A stretch of DNA of 64,000 bases from Herpetosiphon geysericola. GTDB lineage: Bacteria; Chloroflexota; Chloroflexia; Chloroflexales; Herpetosiphonaceae. The stretch spans positions 434,001 through 498,000 of the forward strand of contig NZ_LGKP01000022.1 in assembly GCF_001306135.1 (NCBI RefSeq). Reading direction: 5' to 3'. Below, in pieces: positions 35,101-43,842 of the stretch. Positions within the stretch are counted from its first letter, which is position 1; every line of letters begins with the position of its first letter. The notes under the pieces are model-generated. The model was not told where the DNA came from and made no database searches. It saw nothing but the letters and a program-made list of their open reading frames with translations. The translations under genes and the position numbers were made by a program.

Positions 35101-36169
35101 GCTGGCGTGGGAGACGATTCAAACCGTCATCGATGGTGCACTCGACATTATTGATGGCGCGATTGTTCCGGCATTCCAAGGCATTGCGACCTTCATCAGC
35201 GAGCATAAAGACCAGATCACGGGCGTGCTGAGTGGCGCGTGGTCGATTATCAAGGGTATCGTCGAAGCCGCCATGAGCGTGATCCAAGGCGTGATTAAAA
35301 CCGTGAGCGCCGTGATCAAAGGCGATTGGTCAGGGGCATGGACGGCGATTAAGGATATGTTCGCGGGTATCTGGAATGGCATCGTTGATGTTGTGACCGG
35401 AGCGCTCGAAGGTATTTGGAATCTGCTGGTCATTGCGTGGGATCTGATTGGCACGGGCATCAGCACGGCGTGGGACGGGATCAGCGGCTACTTCAGCACG
35501 ATGTTCGGTGGCGTGCTCGACAACCTGAGCGGGTTCCTCACCAAGTTCAAGGACATGATTGGCGGCGCGTGGGACTGGGTGAAAAAGGCCTGTGACTGGC
35601 TCTGGGAGAACATCGCAGGCGGGATGGTCAAATCCTTTGAGGGCATTCTGAATGACTTGAAAAAGCCCATCAATGCCGTGATTTGGGCCGTCAATAAGTT
35701 GATTGAAGGAGCCAATACCGTCAGTTCGTCCCTCGGCATGGGCACGATTCCGCTGATTCCGACCTTGGCCGAAGGCGCGAAGAACTGGGCGGGGGGCTTG
35801 GCCTTCGCGTCCGAGCCGTGGCTGGGCGTGGAGGCGATGCGAACGCCAAGCGGCGACTTTGCATTGCTCCCGCCGGGTATCAGCAACATTCCCCGTGGCG
35901 CGGAGGTATTCACGGCTGAGGAAACCCGAGGCATGGCGGCGCGCATGCGTGTTCCGCAAGGCGGGATGGTTGGCGCACACGGCCTTGACGGAGCAGGTGG
36001 ACCAACCATCATCAATAACTACTACACCTACACCACGAATGTCGATGCACGCGAGGCCATGAATCCCGCAGCTATCGAAGCCGCCGCCATCCGTGGCGCT
36101 GAAAAGGCCATCAAGAAATATACCGAAAAAGCCACTATGCAGAAGAAAACCAATCCATTTGGCAAATAA
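32117..36169 (+). CDS. Phage tail tape measure protein
   Basis: 1350 residues, the longest gene of the module. The N-terminal part is the TP901-type core (NAFAGFQQQMNSVFTLLPGI, then LYEALSSGVPKDNVFSFLAT and SLGVSFSDVSAAIAAMTAQG). Between about residues 600 and 770 lie three ~60-residue coiled-coil repeats, each with Y-(F/L)S---T-D-L--L and EYWR/EEYN. The C-terminal half has membrane-like and amphipathic segments (GISSVFTGMQLVSLFQGLGV-like) and repeated W/I-rich 40-mers such as AWSIIKGIVEAAMSVIQGVI. Tail length would be about 200 nm if the usual 1.5 angstrom per residue holds. Confidence 0.9.
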   Translation: MADEEELGRAIIKIGADDAELDRSISNAENKAKGFAQSLAESLSSAITTAVTGAVAAASAALAALAVTGVNAFAGFQQQMNSVFTLLPGISQQAMQEMGEQVKDFAVEFGALPEKVIPALYEALSSGVPKDNVFSFLATAQKAAIGGVTDTQTTVDGLTSVVNAYGADVLSVQAASDQMFTAVAYGKTTFAEMASTLYNVNPIAASLGVSFSDVSAAIAAMTAQGVPTAQTTTMLRQLFVELSQSGGEVSDLFQQLSGTSFKSFVASGGDVQQALQLLEQHANSSGVGINDLFSSVEAGSAALTLTGRGTEMFTGALESMQNSAGATEAAYQQMDQGLTRSMDYLKAEFKVLQTDVGNALAPTVQAFADWLHEAMPRISAVVVGAFERIGSAVQTVGPYFAQFASTASEAFGLFIDLASSAIQWGSNIATQLANGIMGGAGAVVDSLSYIGDLVTYWLEPHSPPKLLPNIDTWGRDTAQVWMDGWNDARLPTDGLLAYLESELKSIEDAQQRVKEAAQEKQLLAMINSTGGKDSDREQAKLELAALKLRQKIREEQAKAAEQEVKKPKATGGGGGGGGKSPMDDAAKKAEAAARAQWEYNFSVAGTADRLQMLKDKQAGYATTDAEYWRLQGQINQEEQKRQAELDKLAKEQREYELSLMSTEDQLARLRQEQSQYAEGSEEYNAIQKDINKAEQQRQRELDEVKRKQEEAAKAERDYQYATADTAGKLAILQGELANTNADQSEYWRIKTQISQLEAQQQKELEASAEKMKGVGGAAKGAAKGVGALIPPLGGIKDKAEEANQALNDASNGASAATDRYTDLKDRQQEFVATAAPVPSLIDRIRSAFTQAAPFIELVKGALGGIAVLFTGMQLVSLFQGLGVAVAALVSPMGLLVAGAAALGLAWQTNFGNIRTITTEVFTSIQTTVQTAWGIITGWFRENGEQVVTFLRDAWGRIEGIVSTVLGAVGTVIQTALGAIRTFLQEHGEEIKGTLSLAWETIQTVIDGALDIIDGAIVPAFQGIATFISEHKDQITGVLSGAWSIIKGIVEAAMSVIQGVIKTVSAVIKGDWSGAWTAIKDMFAGIWNGIVDVVTGALEGIWNLLVIAWDLIGTGISTAWDGISGYFSTMFGGVLDNLSGFLTKFKDMIGGAWDWVKKACDWLWENIAGGMVKSFEGILNDLKKPINAVIWAVNKLIEGANTVSSSLGMGTIPLIPTLAEGAKNWAGGLAFASEPWLGVEAMRTPSGDFALLPPGISNIPRGAEVFTAEETRGMAARMRVPQGGMVGAHGLDGAGGPTIINNYYTYTTNVDAREAMNPAAIEAAAIRGAEKAIKKYTEKATMQKKTNPFGK

Positions 36170-36220
36170 CCAATCGACCTATTAACCAAACCAAAACCCC
36201 GCCTAAAGGAGGCGGCCTGT

Positions 36221-37585
36221 ATGACCACAATGCAACTGTTACGCAATGGCAGCGTCGTGATTGACCTCATGCCAGGCGTGAATCCAACCGAAGGAACGAC
36301 CAGTTATTGGCTCGTCGATGGCTCGTGGCAACCCCACGTGCCCCAACGCGATCGGCGCTTGATCTCCAATGGCGAACAATTCATGCCCAGTGTGCAATCG
36401 TTCGCCGTGAACATCTTTGGCGGCACGAATGAAGATCAAGCGTGGACAGCCTATCACGCGCTCATGGCGTTGCTCGATGATGCTGAGCGCTTCTATGAAG
36501 AAGGCTATAGCAGCGCGGTGGTATGGCGCACCAAACCAAGCGACAACACGGTGCATAGCGACATGCAGGTGATTGGGCGCGCTGGTGATACACCGATGGT
36601 TGGCACATCGCCATCCTTGATCCAAGACAATGATGCCTGGTGGATTCTCAACGTGCCCGTGACCTTCTTGGCGCGCCCGTTGCGCTGCGCAGCGGCAGCA
36701 AGCACGAGCAGCACCACTGCCAGCGCGGATGTTGCGCTGATTCACCAACCAAACTTTAGCGGCAGCGCCGCACCGCTCGAAAGCCCAACCAATCTCACGT
36801 TTAATGTGGCCGCAGCAGCGTCTGGGGGTGCAGCCACTGGCCTGATTGCCATTGCCCCACGCGGCAAAATGGTCAAAAGTGCCGCATGGAATTTTGCCGA
36901 TAATTCGGCCAACTGGGTGCAACAAAACCAAGCCGCAGGCGTGTATGCGATGAACAACCGGCTGCTCTTCTATAATGCGCCGTTCGCAACCTATCAAACA
37001 TCGCCGAACGTGATGAATGATGTTGGCATACTGAATAGCCGCTCGATTATCCAATGGGCCAGCATTCGCACGACCGCACCATTTCTGATTACGCCGATTA
37101 TCCGCAGCAATGGCGCATCGATTGAAGGCCGCGCCACGTTGGTGGATAGTGCCACACCCATCATTGTGCCCTTGGGCCAAATCAGCTCGCCAACCGTGAT
37201 CACGGCCCACCACCTTAAGCTGTTGAACCTGACCAATTCGGGAGCCATCTACATCAATGCGATTCTTTCGATTGCCGCCGATGCAGGGGGCTGGGGTGTC
37301 ATTCCATTTGCATCAATTCCACTCCCAACCGCAGCCACAACGATCAGCGTTGATGCGCGCTACCTCAGCAATCCCGATGCGAACCTGACATACACCAGCG
37401 GCGGGGTAACGCAGCCTGTCGCAACCGATACCAACCCGCTGCTCTTAACCAAAGACCTGCAGCTCGATGTGAATCTGTTCGCCGTCAATGGCAGCTCGTG
37501 GAGTCCAACCGGACTGAACGCTGCCAGCGCCCGTACCATGACCGTCCAAGCATCACGCCTCAACAGCGCGATCGTTCCCTGTTAG
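36221..37585 (+). CDS. Phage distal tail protein-like
   Basis: 454 residues. The N-terminal part (VIDLMPGVNPTEGTTSYWLV, NIFGGTNEDQAWTAYHALMA) and beta-rich C-terminal domains (LLNLTNSGAIYINAILSIAA) fit distal tail proteins of siphoviruses that link tube and tip. It lies directly after tape measure. RBS AAGGAGG. Confidence 0.7.
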   Translation: MTTMQLLRNGSVVIDLMPGVNPTEGTTSYWLVDGSWQPHVPQRDRRLISNGEQFMPSVQSFAVNIFGGTNEDQAWTAYHALMALLDDAERFYEEGYSSAVVWRTKPSDNTVHSDMQVIGRAGDTPMVGTSPSLIQDNDAWWILNVPVTFLARPLRCAAAASTSSTTASADVALIHQPNFSGSAAPLESPTNLTFNVAAAASGGAATGLIAIAPRGKMVKSAAWNFADNSANWVQQNQAAGVYAMNNRLLFYNAPFATYQTSPNVMNDVGILNSRSIIQWASIRTTAPFLITPIIRSNGASIEGRATLVDSATPIIVPLGQISSPTVITAHHLKLLNLTNSGAIYINAILSIAADAGGWGVIPFASIPLPTAATTISVDARYLSNPDANLTYTSGGVTQPVATDTNPLLLTKDLQLDVNLFAVNGSSWSPTGLNAASARTMTVQASRLNSAIVPC

Positions 37586-37594
37586 GAGGCTGGA

Positions 37595-39274
37595 ATGCAG
37601 TATGCAATTGCTCTTTATGATCCAGCAACGAACGTGCAGGTGGCGCGCTTTGATCGCCACGTCACCGATGCGCAGCTGAGCACCAATGGCTTAACCGCCA
37701 GCGTGCGCCTTGCGCCATTCACGGCCAAAACCTTGTATGCCCAATCCCGCATCCTGACCGCGGTCGTCTCACGGAGCGATGGTAAAATTCTGCGCTATCG
37801 CACTGTGACGTTGCGCCTGATTGACCAAGGCTTAGCCATCGAATGCCACAACCTGATTGTCGCACTCGATGATCTGGAGTACGATGGCTGGTGGTCAGTC
37901 ACCAAGCTCGATGGCTGGCTGCCTGTGGAAACCGCCTCATCGACCCCCGAGCGCTGGGAAATGCGGCACGACGATGGCACAATCAGCATGTCACCGCGCA
38001 AAAATGAACAATTCAGCAACGCCAAAGGCATTGGCCGCCAATCCTTGTTTATTCCGGCGAATCTCAACAGTACCGGCTTTCAGGTGATCCAATTCGATTG
38101 GCGCGCCAAAGGCCCAACCAACTGGTTGGCAACCTTTCTGGCTGCTGAGCGGGACTACACCAGCCAAACGGGCGTGACCACCATCTCCAGCGGCAACAAC
38201 GTCGCGCAAACAGGCTCGATGTGCTTTACGTTTGGCGCGCGGCCACTCGTCAGTTTTGCGATGTATTTCAACGCGGCAGCGGCGCTCTACATTGGCGAAA
38301 CGGGCGACGATTATTTGAAGATTAGCAACCTGCGCGTGGCCACCACGTTTGCAAACATGGTCAACACGACCACGAGCGGCGCGATTGCCGTTGGCACCGC
38401 CTTCGTCACCGTGGCCAGCACCGCCAACATCAGCGTGGGCCAACGCCTGACCATCGAAAGCGGCGGAGCCAATAGTGAGAGTGTGATTGTCTTAGCGGTT
38501 AATGCGACCCAATTCCAAGCAGCATTTACCAAGACCCACGTGCTGGGCGTGACCGTGCGCGGGATTGTCGTGACCGATAAAGAGATCGTCGAAGATGTGG
38601 TGATCAAAACGCTGGCAACCAATCCCAATACGGGCATCAAGCAAAGCACGGCGCGCGTCAGCAAGAGTGGCCGTGATTGCCAAGAGGCGGCATGGTCAGC
38701 GAAATCGGGGTTAAGCGTCGTGCAGGAATTGGCCGACTGTGCACGCTTCGTGACCTATGTCGATGATGCGCAGTATTTCTACTATGGTCTCAAAGAAGTG
38801 GGCCGCACCTTCGCGCTCGTCGATGGCGCGATTGAGCTTGAAAAGGAGCTGGGCGACGCGACCAATCAAGTGCGCGTGGCCTACAAGAACGCCAGTAACC
38901 AGCCCATCTATACCGCCTTTGCCGAGAATACCAGCGAGCGCTATGCTCTAGGCACAGTCCGCCAACGCACGATTGCGAGCGAAACCACCGACGCAACCGA
39001 AGCGGCCACGTTGCGCAGTGTGGCCTTGCTCGATGCTGCGCCCACCATTCGCTCAAGCCTGACCGTGCGCGCCGTGCGCAACGAATACAACGTGCGCGAG
39101 CCGCTCGACATCCTTGCACGGGGCGATACGATTACCGTCGGCGATTTTTCCGGCGCAATCAATAAGCGTAGCTATACGCTCGCGGAAACAGCGGTTAATC
39201 TCATCAGCGGCGAAGTGACCGTGACACCCGAGGCCCCGATCAAGCAGCTCGACCTGTGGCTGGCGCAGGGCTAA
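37595..39274 (+). CDS. Phage tail-tip/baseplate structural protein
   Basis: 559 residues with TAGGAGG upstream. A hub-like N-terminus (MQYAIALYDPATNVQVARFD, LRLIDQGLAIECHN) is followed by a carbohydrate-binding-like insertion (ERWEMRHDDGTISM) and a C-terminal hub part (FYYGLKEVGRTFALVDGAIE, NEYNVREPLDILARGDTITV). It resembles siphovirus tail proteins of the gp37/hub type. No separate tail fibre follows. Confidence 0.7.
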   Translation: MQYAIALYDPATNVQVARFDRHVTDAQLSTNGLTASVRLAPFTAKTLYAQSRILTAVVSRSDGKILRYRTVTLRLIDQGLAIECHNLIVALDDLEYDGWWSVTKLDGWLPVETASSTPERWEMRHDDGTISMSPRKNEQFSNAKGIGRQSLFIPANLNSTGFQVIQFDWRAKGPTNWLATFLAAERDYTSQTGVTTISSGNNVAQTGSMCFTFGARPLVSFAMYFNAAAALYIGETGDDYLKISNLRVATTFANMVNTTTSGAIAVGTAFVTVASTANISVGQRLTIESGGANSESVIVLAVNATQFQAAFTKTHVLGVTVRGIVVTDKEIVEDVVIKTLATNPNTGIKQSTARVSKSGRDCQEAAWSAKSGLSVVQELADCARFVTYVDDAQYFYYGLKEVGRTFALVDGAIELEKELGDATNQVRVAYKNASNQPIYTAFAENTSERYALGTVRQRTIASETTDATEAATLRSVALLDAAPTIRSSLTVRAVRNEYNVREPLDILARGDTITVGDFSGAINKRSYTLAETAVNLISGEVTVTPEAPIKQLDLWLAQG

Positions 39275-39281
39275 AACAAGC

Positions 39282-39308
39282 GAGCACTTGGGAATTTCCC
39301 AAGTGCTC
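39282..39308 (+). terminator. Stem-loop at the end of the tail operon
   Basis: GAGCACTTGGGAA and TTCCCAAGTGCTC pair with a one-base centre. It is the only strong hairpin after the last tail gene; no T run. Confidence 0.55.
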
Positions 39309-39337
39309 CAGCCATTTGCTCAATCCCCAACTGCATT

Positions 39338-39392
39338 GCACTACCGTTTCACTACCATTGCAGTACCGTTGCACTACGGCTTCACTACCACA
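39338..39392. repeat. 11-base tandem repeat array
   Basis: ACTACCGTTTC, ACTACCATTGC, AGTACCGTTGC, ACTACGGCTTC and ACTACCAC follow one another with an 11-base period. Confidence 0.7.
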
Positions 39393-39956
39393 AACATCTA
39401 TCAACCCACTGCCAGAGCGGCCTAGACGGTCATTTAGTACCCCCAACACTCTTAATAGCGACTCATGACCACACCTTGACCGAATCACGTCCTTATCTTG
39501 TCCGAATCATACGAGTGTGTGAGCCTGCTGCCAGAGTGGCTAGTCGGCCATTTCGTGGGGCCAACACTCTTAATAGGGCGCTGTTAGGGCTATCAGGCTG
39601 GAGGAAACCAAAAGCGATTCTGGTATCCAGTAGGAATATCAATATTTAAATTATCTCAGTGATTAAAAATTTCAATCATCATTATCAAATGCTTTTTATC
39701 GTTATTCTTTATTCAAAGTAATCAATAATTTAATCAAATAAGAACATTTGTTCTATTATATCAAGTATAAAATCATTGAAATACAAATATACATTAGTCC
39801 TATTTCTTAATAGGACTTGAATAATATCTATTGCTATTTCGATATGTTTCCTATATAACCATACTAGACCTCCTTTCCCTAACATAGAAATCCCGTCAAA
39901 ACATTTGTTCGTTATTCCTTACCTCGTTGTAATCCTTTTGAATTATGGGAGTGATT

Positions 39957-41606
39957 ATGCAACTTGGGGAATCTAACATCCTCTATTACGGTGATAACCT
40001 TCATGTTCTGCGTAAGGATATTCCCGATGCAAGCATCGATCTTATCTACCTTGATCCTCCATTCAACTCGCAGCGAAATTATAATGTTCTCTTTAAAAAT
40101 GAGTCAGGCTTTGATAGTGAAGCTCAGATTATGGCATTTGAAGATACATGGCATTGGTCTATCTCTGCTGAACAAACATATAATGAAATTGTACAAAATT
40201 CCTCGTTTCTTTTATCATCATTCATGACATCATTACGCCAAAGCTACGGAACCAATCAAATGCTCGCCTATCTTGTCATGATGACCGCTCGACTTATTGA
40301 GCTGCATCGGGTGTTGAAGCCAACCGGAAGTCTCTACCTTCATTGCGATCCAACCGCTAGCCACTATTTAAAGATTATTTTGGATATGATTTTTGGGGCT
40401 GAAAACTATCGTAATGAAATCGTCTGGAAGCGACGGCAAGGAATGCACAATACCTCACGCCGCTTTGGTTCTGTAACGGATACCATCTTTTTCTACACCA
40501 AATCAAATAAGTATGTTTTTAATAAGCAATTTGGGGAGTATAACCCCGAATACATCAAAAAGTTTTTTCGTTTTGAGGATGACAAGGGTGTCTACGCGCT
40601 AGCCGATCTTACAAACCCAGCAGACAGACCGAATTTAAAATATGAATATAAAGGCTATCCGTCGCCCCCAAAAGGATGGGCTGTTTCTCGGGAACGAATG
40701 GAGCAAATGGATCGAGAGGGAAGACTCTATTTCCCGCCCGATCCACAAGGAAGGATACGGCGCAAGCGCTATCTTGATGAGTTAGAGGGTCAACCGATTG
40801 AATCGTTATGGGATGATATTCAACCAATTTCCCCTCATTCAGCCGAAAAACTTGGTTATCCTACCCAAAAACCATTAGTTTTGCTCGAACGAATTATCCA
40901 AGCAAGCAGCAAAGAGGGTGACGTTATCCTTGATCCGTTTTGTGGCTGTGGCACCGCTGTTGCAGCAGCTCAGAAACTTGGCCGACGCTGGATCGGAATT
41001 GATATCACGAGTCTTGGTATATCCTTACAAAAATATCGGCTCCAAGCGATGTTCCCCGGCATCGAATTCAATGTTGAAGGGTTTCCCAAAGATGTTGATG
41101 GCGCAAAGACCTTGTTACAAACGGATCGCTATCAATTCCAGTGGTGGGCGTTATCGCTCGTTCGTGCCCGGCCAATGGGCGGGGAAGAAGGCAAACCCGG
41201 GAAGAAAGGGCGCGATCGCGGGATTGATGGCATCATTCATTTTATTGAAGAAATCAATGGGCAACCAAAAACAGTCATCGTTCAAGTAAAAAGTGGGCAT
41301 GTGAAAAGTGGCGATATTCGCGATTTACGCGGCGTTATCGAACGTGAGCAGGCTGCCATTGGCGTGTTCCTGACGTTCGAACCTCCAACAAAGGAAATGC
41401 TTAACGAAGCACACAAGGCTGGCGTTTACGAAGCTCGTGGATGGTCTCTTGAATGCCCTCGTATTCAAATTCTGACCATTGCAGAGCTGCTTGATCCCAA
41501 AAATAAACGGCAGGTCATCATGCCACCATCATATCGAACGTTCCAAGAAGCTCCTCGCGTCATGGCGAAGCCGCAGGTTGTGCAGCATGCCCTAGATATC
41601 GCATGA
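39957..41606 (+). CDS. Fused DNA methyltransferase - restriction endonuclease
   Basis: 549 residues from ATG 39957, GGGAG upstream. Methyltransferase motif IV LIYLDPPFNSQRNY is near residue 30 and the AdoMet-binding motif ILDPFCGCGTAVAAAQKLGR near 320, the permuted beta-class order of N6-adenine/N4-cytosine enzymes. The C-terminal ~150 residues are an Mrr-like PD-(D/E)xK domain: RGIDGIIHF then TVIVQVKSGHVKSGDI, and RDLRGVIEREQAAIGVFLTF. The single chain would both modify and cut DNA. It is framed by repeats and CRISPR relics, in a defence-like stretch. Confidence 0.8.
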   Translation: MQLGESNILYYGDNLHVLRKDIPDASIDLIYLDPPFNSQRNYNVLFKNESGFDSEAQIMAFEDTWHWSISAEQTYNEIVQNSSFLLSSFMTSLRQSYGTNQMLAYLVMMTARLIELHRVLKPTGSLYLHCDPTASHYLKIILDMIFGAENYRNEIVWKRRQGMHNTSRRFGSVTDTIFFYTKSNKYVFNKQFGEYNPEYIKKFFRFEDDKGVYALADLTNPADRPNLKYEYKGYPSPPKGWAVSRERMEQMDREGRLYFPPDPQGRIRRKRYLDELEGQPIESLWDDIQPISPHSAEKLGYPTQKPLVLLERIIQASSKEGDVILDPFCGCGTAVAAAQKLGRRWIGIDITSLGISLQKYRLQAMFPGIEFNVEGFPKDVDGAKTLLQTDRYQFQWWALSLVRARPMGGEEGKPGKKGRDRGIDGIIHFIEEINGQPKTVIVQVKSGHVKSGDIRDLRGVIEREQAAIGVFLTFEPPTKEMLNEAHKAGVYEARGWSLECPRIQILTIAELLDPKNKRQVIMPPSYRTFQEAPRVMAKPQVVQHALDIA

Positions 41607-41680
41607 ACAGGTTTGATATCTAAAGTATACTGCAATCGTTCGTAGGATACTGCGCAGGCACACGAGCAAAATGACAATTC

Positions 41681-41731
41681 ACACCACACCCCTGATCGAT
41701 TGTACAGCCTGAATCAGGGGTGTGGTGTTTT
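41681..41731 (+). terminator. Intrinsic terminator after the methylase-nuclease gene
   Basis: ACACCACACCCCTGAT (41681-41696) and ATCAGGGGTGTGGTGT (41713-41728) are perfect 16-base arms, followed by TTT. Confidence 0.8.
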
Positions 41732-41796
41732 AGCACTCAAATTCCAGTATCTTGAGGGATAGTGGACAAATGAAAAACCCACGCCGTGTGGTGTGG

Positions 41797-41913
41797 GTTT
41801 TGTGATCCCCGCGAGAGGATTCAGGTTTTTCGACTGGTAGTTGTACCTGCCCAGCAGGCGAGAACAAGCGCTACTGGTTTTAATCCCCCAACGAGGATAC
41901 CGAGACTATACAC
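41797..41913 (-). CRISPR. CRISPR remnant, two repeats and one spacer, minus strand
   Basis: Read on the minus strand, 41834-41797 gives CGAAAAACCTGAATCC then TCTCGCGGGGATCACAAAAC, and the second at about 41913-41877 gives ATCCTCGTTGGGGGATTAAAAC. Both match the main array's repeat form. They are separated by a 42-base spacer (41835-41876). The 5' half of the second is degraded. It may be a relic of a rearranged part of the main array. Confidence 0.65.
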
Positions 41914-42043
41914 GATGCGCCCAGCTGGCGCAAGCCCCGCTAAAACCACAAACGGCTCGCAAAACGGAGCCGCTTGTGGGAGAGAAGAGAGAGGAGAAGG
42001 TTTGGCCTAAGTTTAGCAAAAATAGGCTAAATGTCAATTCCAA

Positions 42044-43420
42044 CTATCTATCATATAGATTAATCACCTCGTCAAATTGACTCCTGATACTTTCCAATTT
42101 TATTTCAAGACCATCTGACATATTATGCAAATTTCTAAAATAATCTATAGAAATTTCATATTTATTACGTGTATGGAATAGACTATAGGAAATCTTTTTA
42201 TTTATATTTTGATTAAAAAAATTATGATCATCTTTTACTATAGTATATAAATCTTTCATCATATATAAAACACCATTTACCCTATTCAATATATAATGTA
42301 TATTTTCATCGATTATAACTGGGTTATGTGTTTGCGTAAGTTCTTGTAAAATACTTACTTCATTATCAATATAACCTAAACTTGAATCAATAACGGAATT
42401 TATTGATGGTGACTCATTTTTTCTAGGCGGAGAATGAGTTAATTGATTTCGATATCTTCGTTCAATCTCCATCATTCTTCCAAATGCTGTATCTTGCTTC
42501 TTATCCAGAATAATTTTTTCATTAGTTGATATATCTTGTAAATCAGATAAATCTATGTTTAAGTCGAAATATTTCTTTGATGATTTAGAGAAGTCATCAA
42601 AACTATATATCATAAAGTAGTTAATACCTTTATTACACACCTCTTCAACTAGCTCTCTCCTTGCTCGTTTTTCATCCATCCAATCACTTTTATTGTCATC
42701 TGTTATCAATATAATACTATGTATATCACTATGAAATGATTCAACATGGTTAAGTATTTGTTTCCATATAAAAAAATCACCATACTTTGTAGGATATTTT
42801 TTACCATTAAAGGATAGGAAATCACCAATACTATCCTTTTTATCATCGTTGAATCCCGGTGGTATCTTTTCCGTGAAACGCCCTTCCGCCTCCCTACAAA
42901 GCGGCTCTATATCACTAACAGAAAAATTACCTCCAATATTAGTAAATATATCAAGTATTTTATTCAAAATATTAGTATTTCGTTGAATATGAGTTTTATT
43001 TTTCCGAAATTCATTAATGTCATTTATTGATTTATCGATATTAGATATCAGGGATGATAATGTTTTATCTTTTATAATCTTCAAGTTTCTTTTAGATAAT
43101 TCATCTAATTTATTTTTAATATCGGATTTTGATTTTTCTAATAAATTTATAAAGTTTTGAATATCTTTTTTCGATATATTTTGATTCATAGTACTATGTA
43201 TTGCTGAAAATTCTAGAGCAACATGATGTGGTATCCATAATCGACCCGCCTTATTGAGATCCTCAAATAATTTCAGATATTTCTCTAGTGTTTGATCTGT
43301 CATATAAAAAAACTTTCGTAAGATATTAGTATCGACTATAAATAGGCAATTTTCCCATACCGCATCGATTTCATCATCACTGTATGAATAAAAGCTAGGG
43401 AATAGTGATCTCATTGTCAT
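42044..43420 (-). CDS. PIN_8-like domain protein, AT-rich
   Basis: 458 residues with GGAGG seven bases upstream. FIVDTNILRKFFYMTDQT near the start and KYGDFFIWKQILNHV with IILITDDNKSDWMDE around residues 220-255 follow the PIN_8 pattern (acidic residues D, E, D, D of a PIN nuclease: DTN, LEFS, GDFF, TDDN). A long Lys-rich helical part separates them. PIN_8 proteins occur in defence islands and probably cut RNA. GC is far below its neighbours, suggesting transfer. No antitoxin gene was recognised beside it. Confidence 0.7.
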   Translation of the reverse strand: MTMRSLFPSFYSYSDDEIDAVWENCLFIVDTNILRKFFYMTDQTLEKYLKLFEDLNKAGRLWIPHHVALEFSAIHSTMNQNISKKDIQNFINLLEKSKSDIKNKLDELSKRNLKIIKDKTLSSLISNIDKSINDINEFRKNKTHIQRNTNILNKILDIFTNIGGNFSVSDIEPLCREAEGRFTEKIPPGFNDDKKDSIGDFLSFNGKKYPTKYGDFFIWKQILNHVESFHSDIHSIILITDDNKSDWMDEKRARRELVEEVCNKGINYFMIYSFDDFSKSSKKYFDLNIDLSDLQDISTNEKIILDKKQDTAFGRMMEIERRYRNQLTHSPPRKNESPSINSVIDSSLGYIDNEVSILQELTQTHNPVIIDENIHYILNRVNGVLYMMKDLYTIVKDDHNFFNQNINKKISYSLFHTRNKYEISIDYFRNLHNMSDGLEIKLESIRSQFDEVINLYDR

Positions 43421-43842
43421 TCTGCAATCCTCCTAAGAACCAAAGATGCCAAATAATCTTAGCAATCCCTTCGCAAGGATTAAGAACTGTATATACATAT
43501 TGGCTGATGAAAAACCTTGATAGTACCAACAGGGGAAGATCCGCTGCAATCCCCTCACAAGGATGCACCTACTATAGCGCATTGGATTACAGCATGCAAT
43601 ATTCATTTAACATATTCAGTTTGAGTTTAAATAAAAAAGCGCCCTAGCCAGTCACGGCTAGGGCTGCTCTAGCATTTAATCTTCAAATTTGATCGTTGAC
43701 TTTTACATACCACATTGTTAGGATTATCTGCAATACAAAGAACCACCTATAAAGTGGCTTTTGCGTAGAACGATAATTTGTTTATCCCTCACCGTGCTGA
43801 ACTTTCCTAGGGCCAAGCACGGTAAGGGAGGAGCACAGCGTC
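43421..43842. other. Intergenic region with CRISPR-repeat-like relics
   Basis: CAATCCCTTCGCAAG then GATTAAGAAC at 43463-43487, and CAATCCCCTCACAAGGAT at 43547-43564, resemble the array repeat form. GCGCCCTAGCC/GGCTAGGGC forms a hairpin at 43641-43664. No gene is supported by frames here. Confidence 0.45.

Larger units (their letters stand above)
39275..39956. other. Intergenic region after the phage module, with tandem and direct repeats
   Basis: A near-perfect 13-base inverted repeat (GAGCACTTGGGAA/TTCCCAAGTGCTC, 39282-39308) likely ends the tail operon. 39338-39392 holds four to five 11-base repeats (ACTACCGTTTC type). 39411-39458 and 39530-39576 are a ~48-base imperfect direct repeat sharing GCCAGAG-GGC and CCAACACTCTTAATAG. 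From 39640 to 39900 the DNA is very AT-rich. No gene was found. Confidence 0.6.
41607..42043. other. Intergenic region with terminator and CRISPR remnant
   Basis: It holds the terminator at 41681-41728, a hairpin AACCCAC/GTGGGTT (41776-41802), the two-repeat CRISPR remnant (41797-41913) and a hairpin CGGCTC/GAGCCG near 41955. No gene was seen. Confidence 0.6.

Noticed and set aside
36239-37213. 324-codon frame antisense to the distal tail protein
   Set aside because: Shadow of a well-supported plus-strand gene with matching neighbours.
43405-43647. 80-codon plus-strand frame over the CRISPR-like relics
   Set aside because: It contains IPSQGLRT-like words that come from the repeat relics; no ribosome site.
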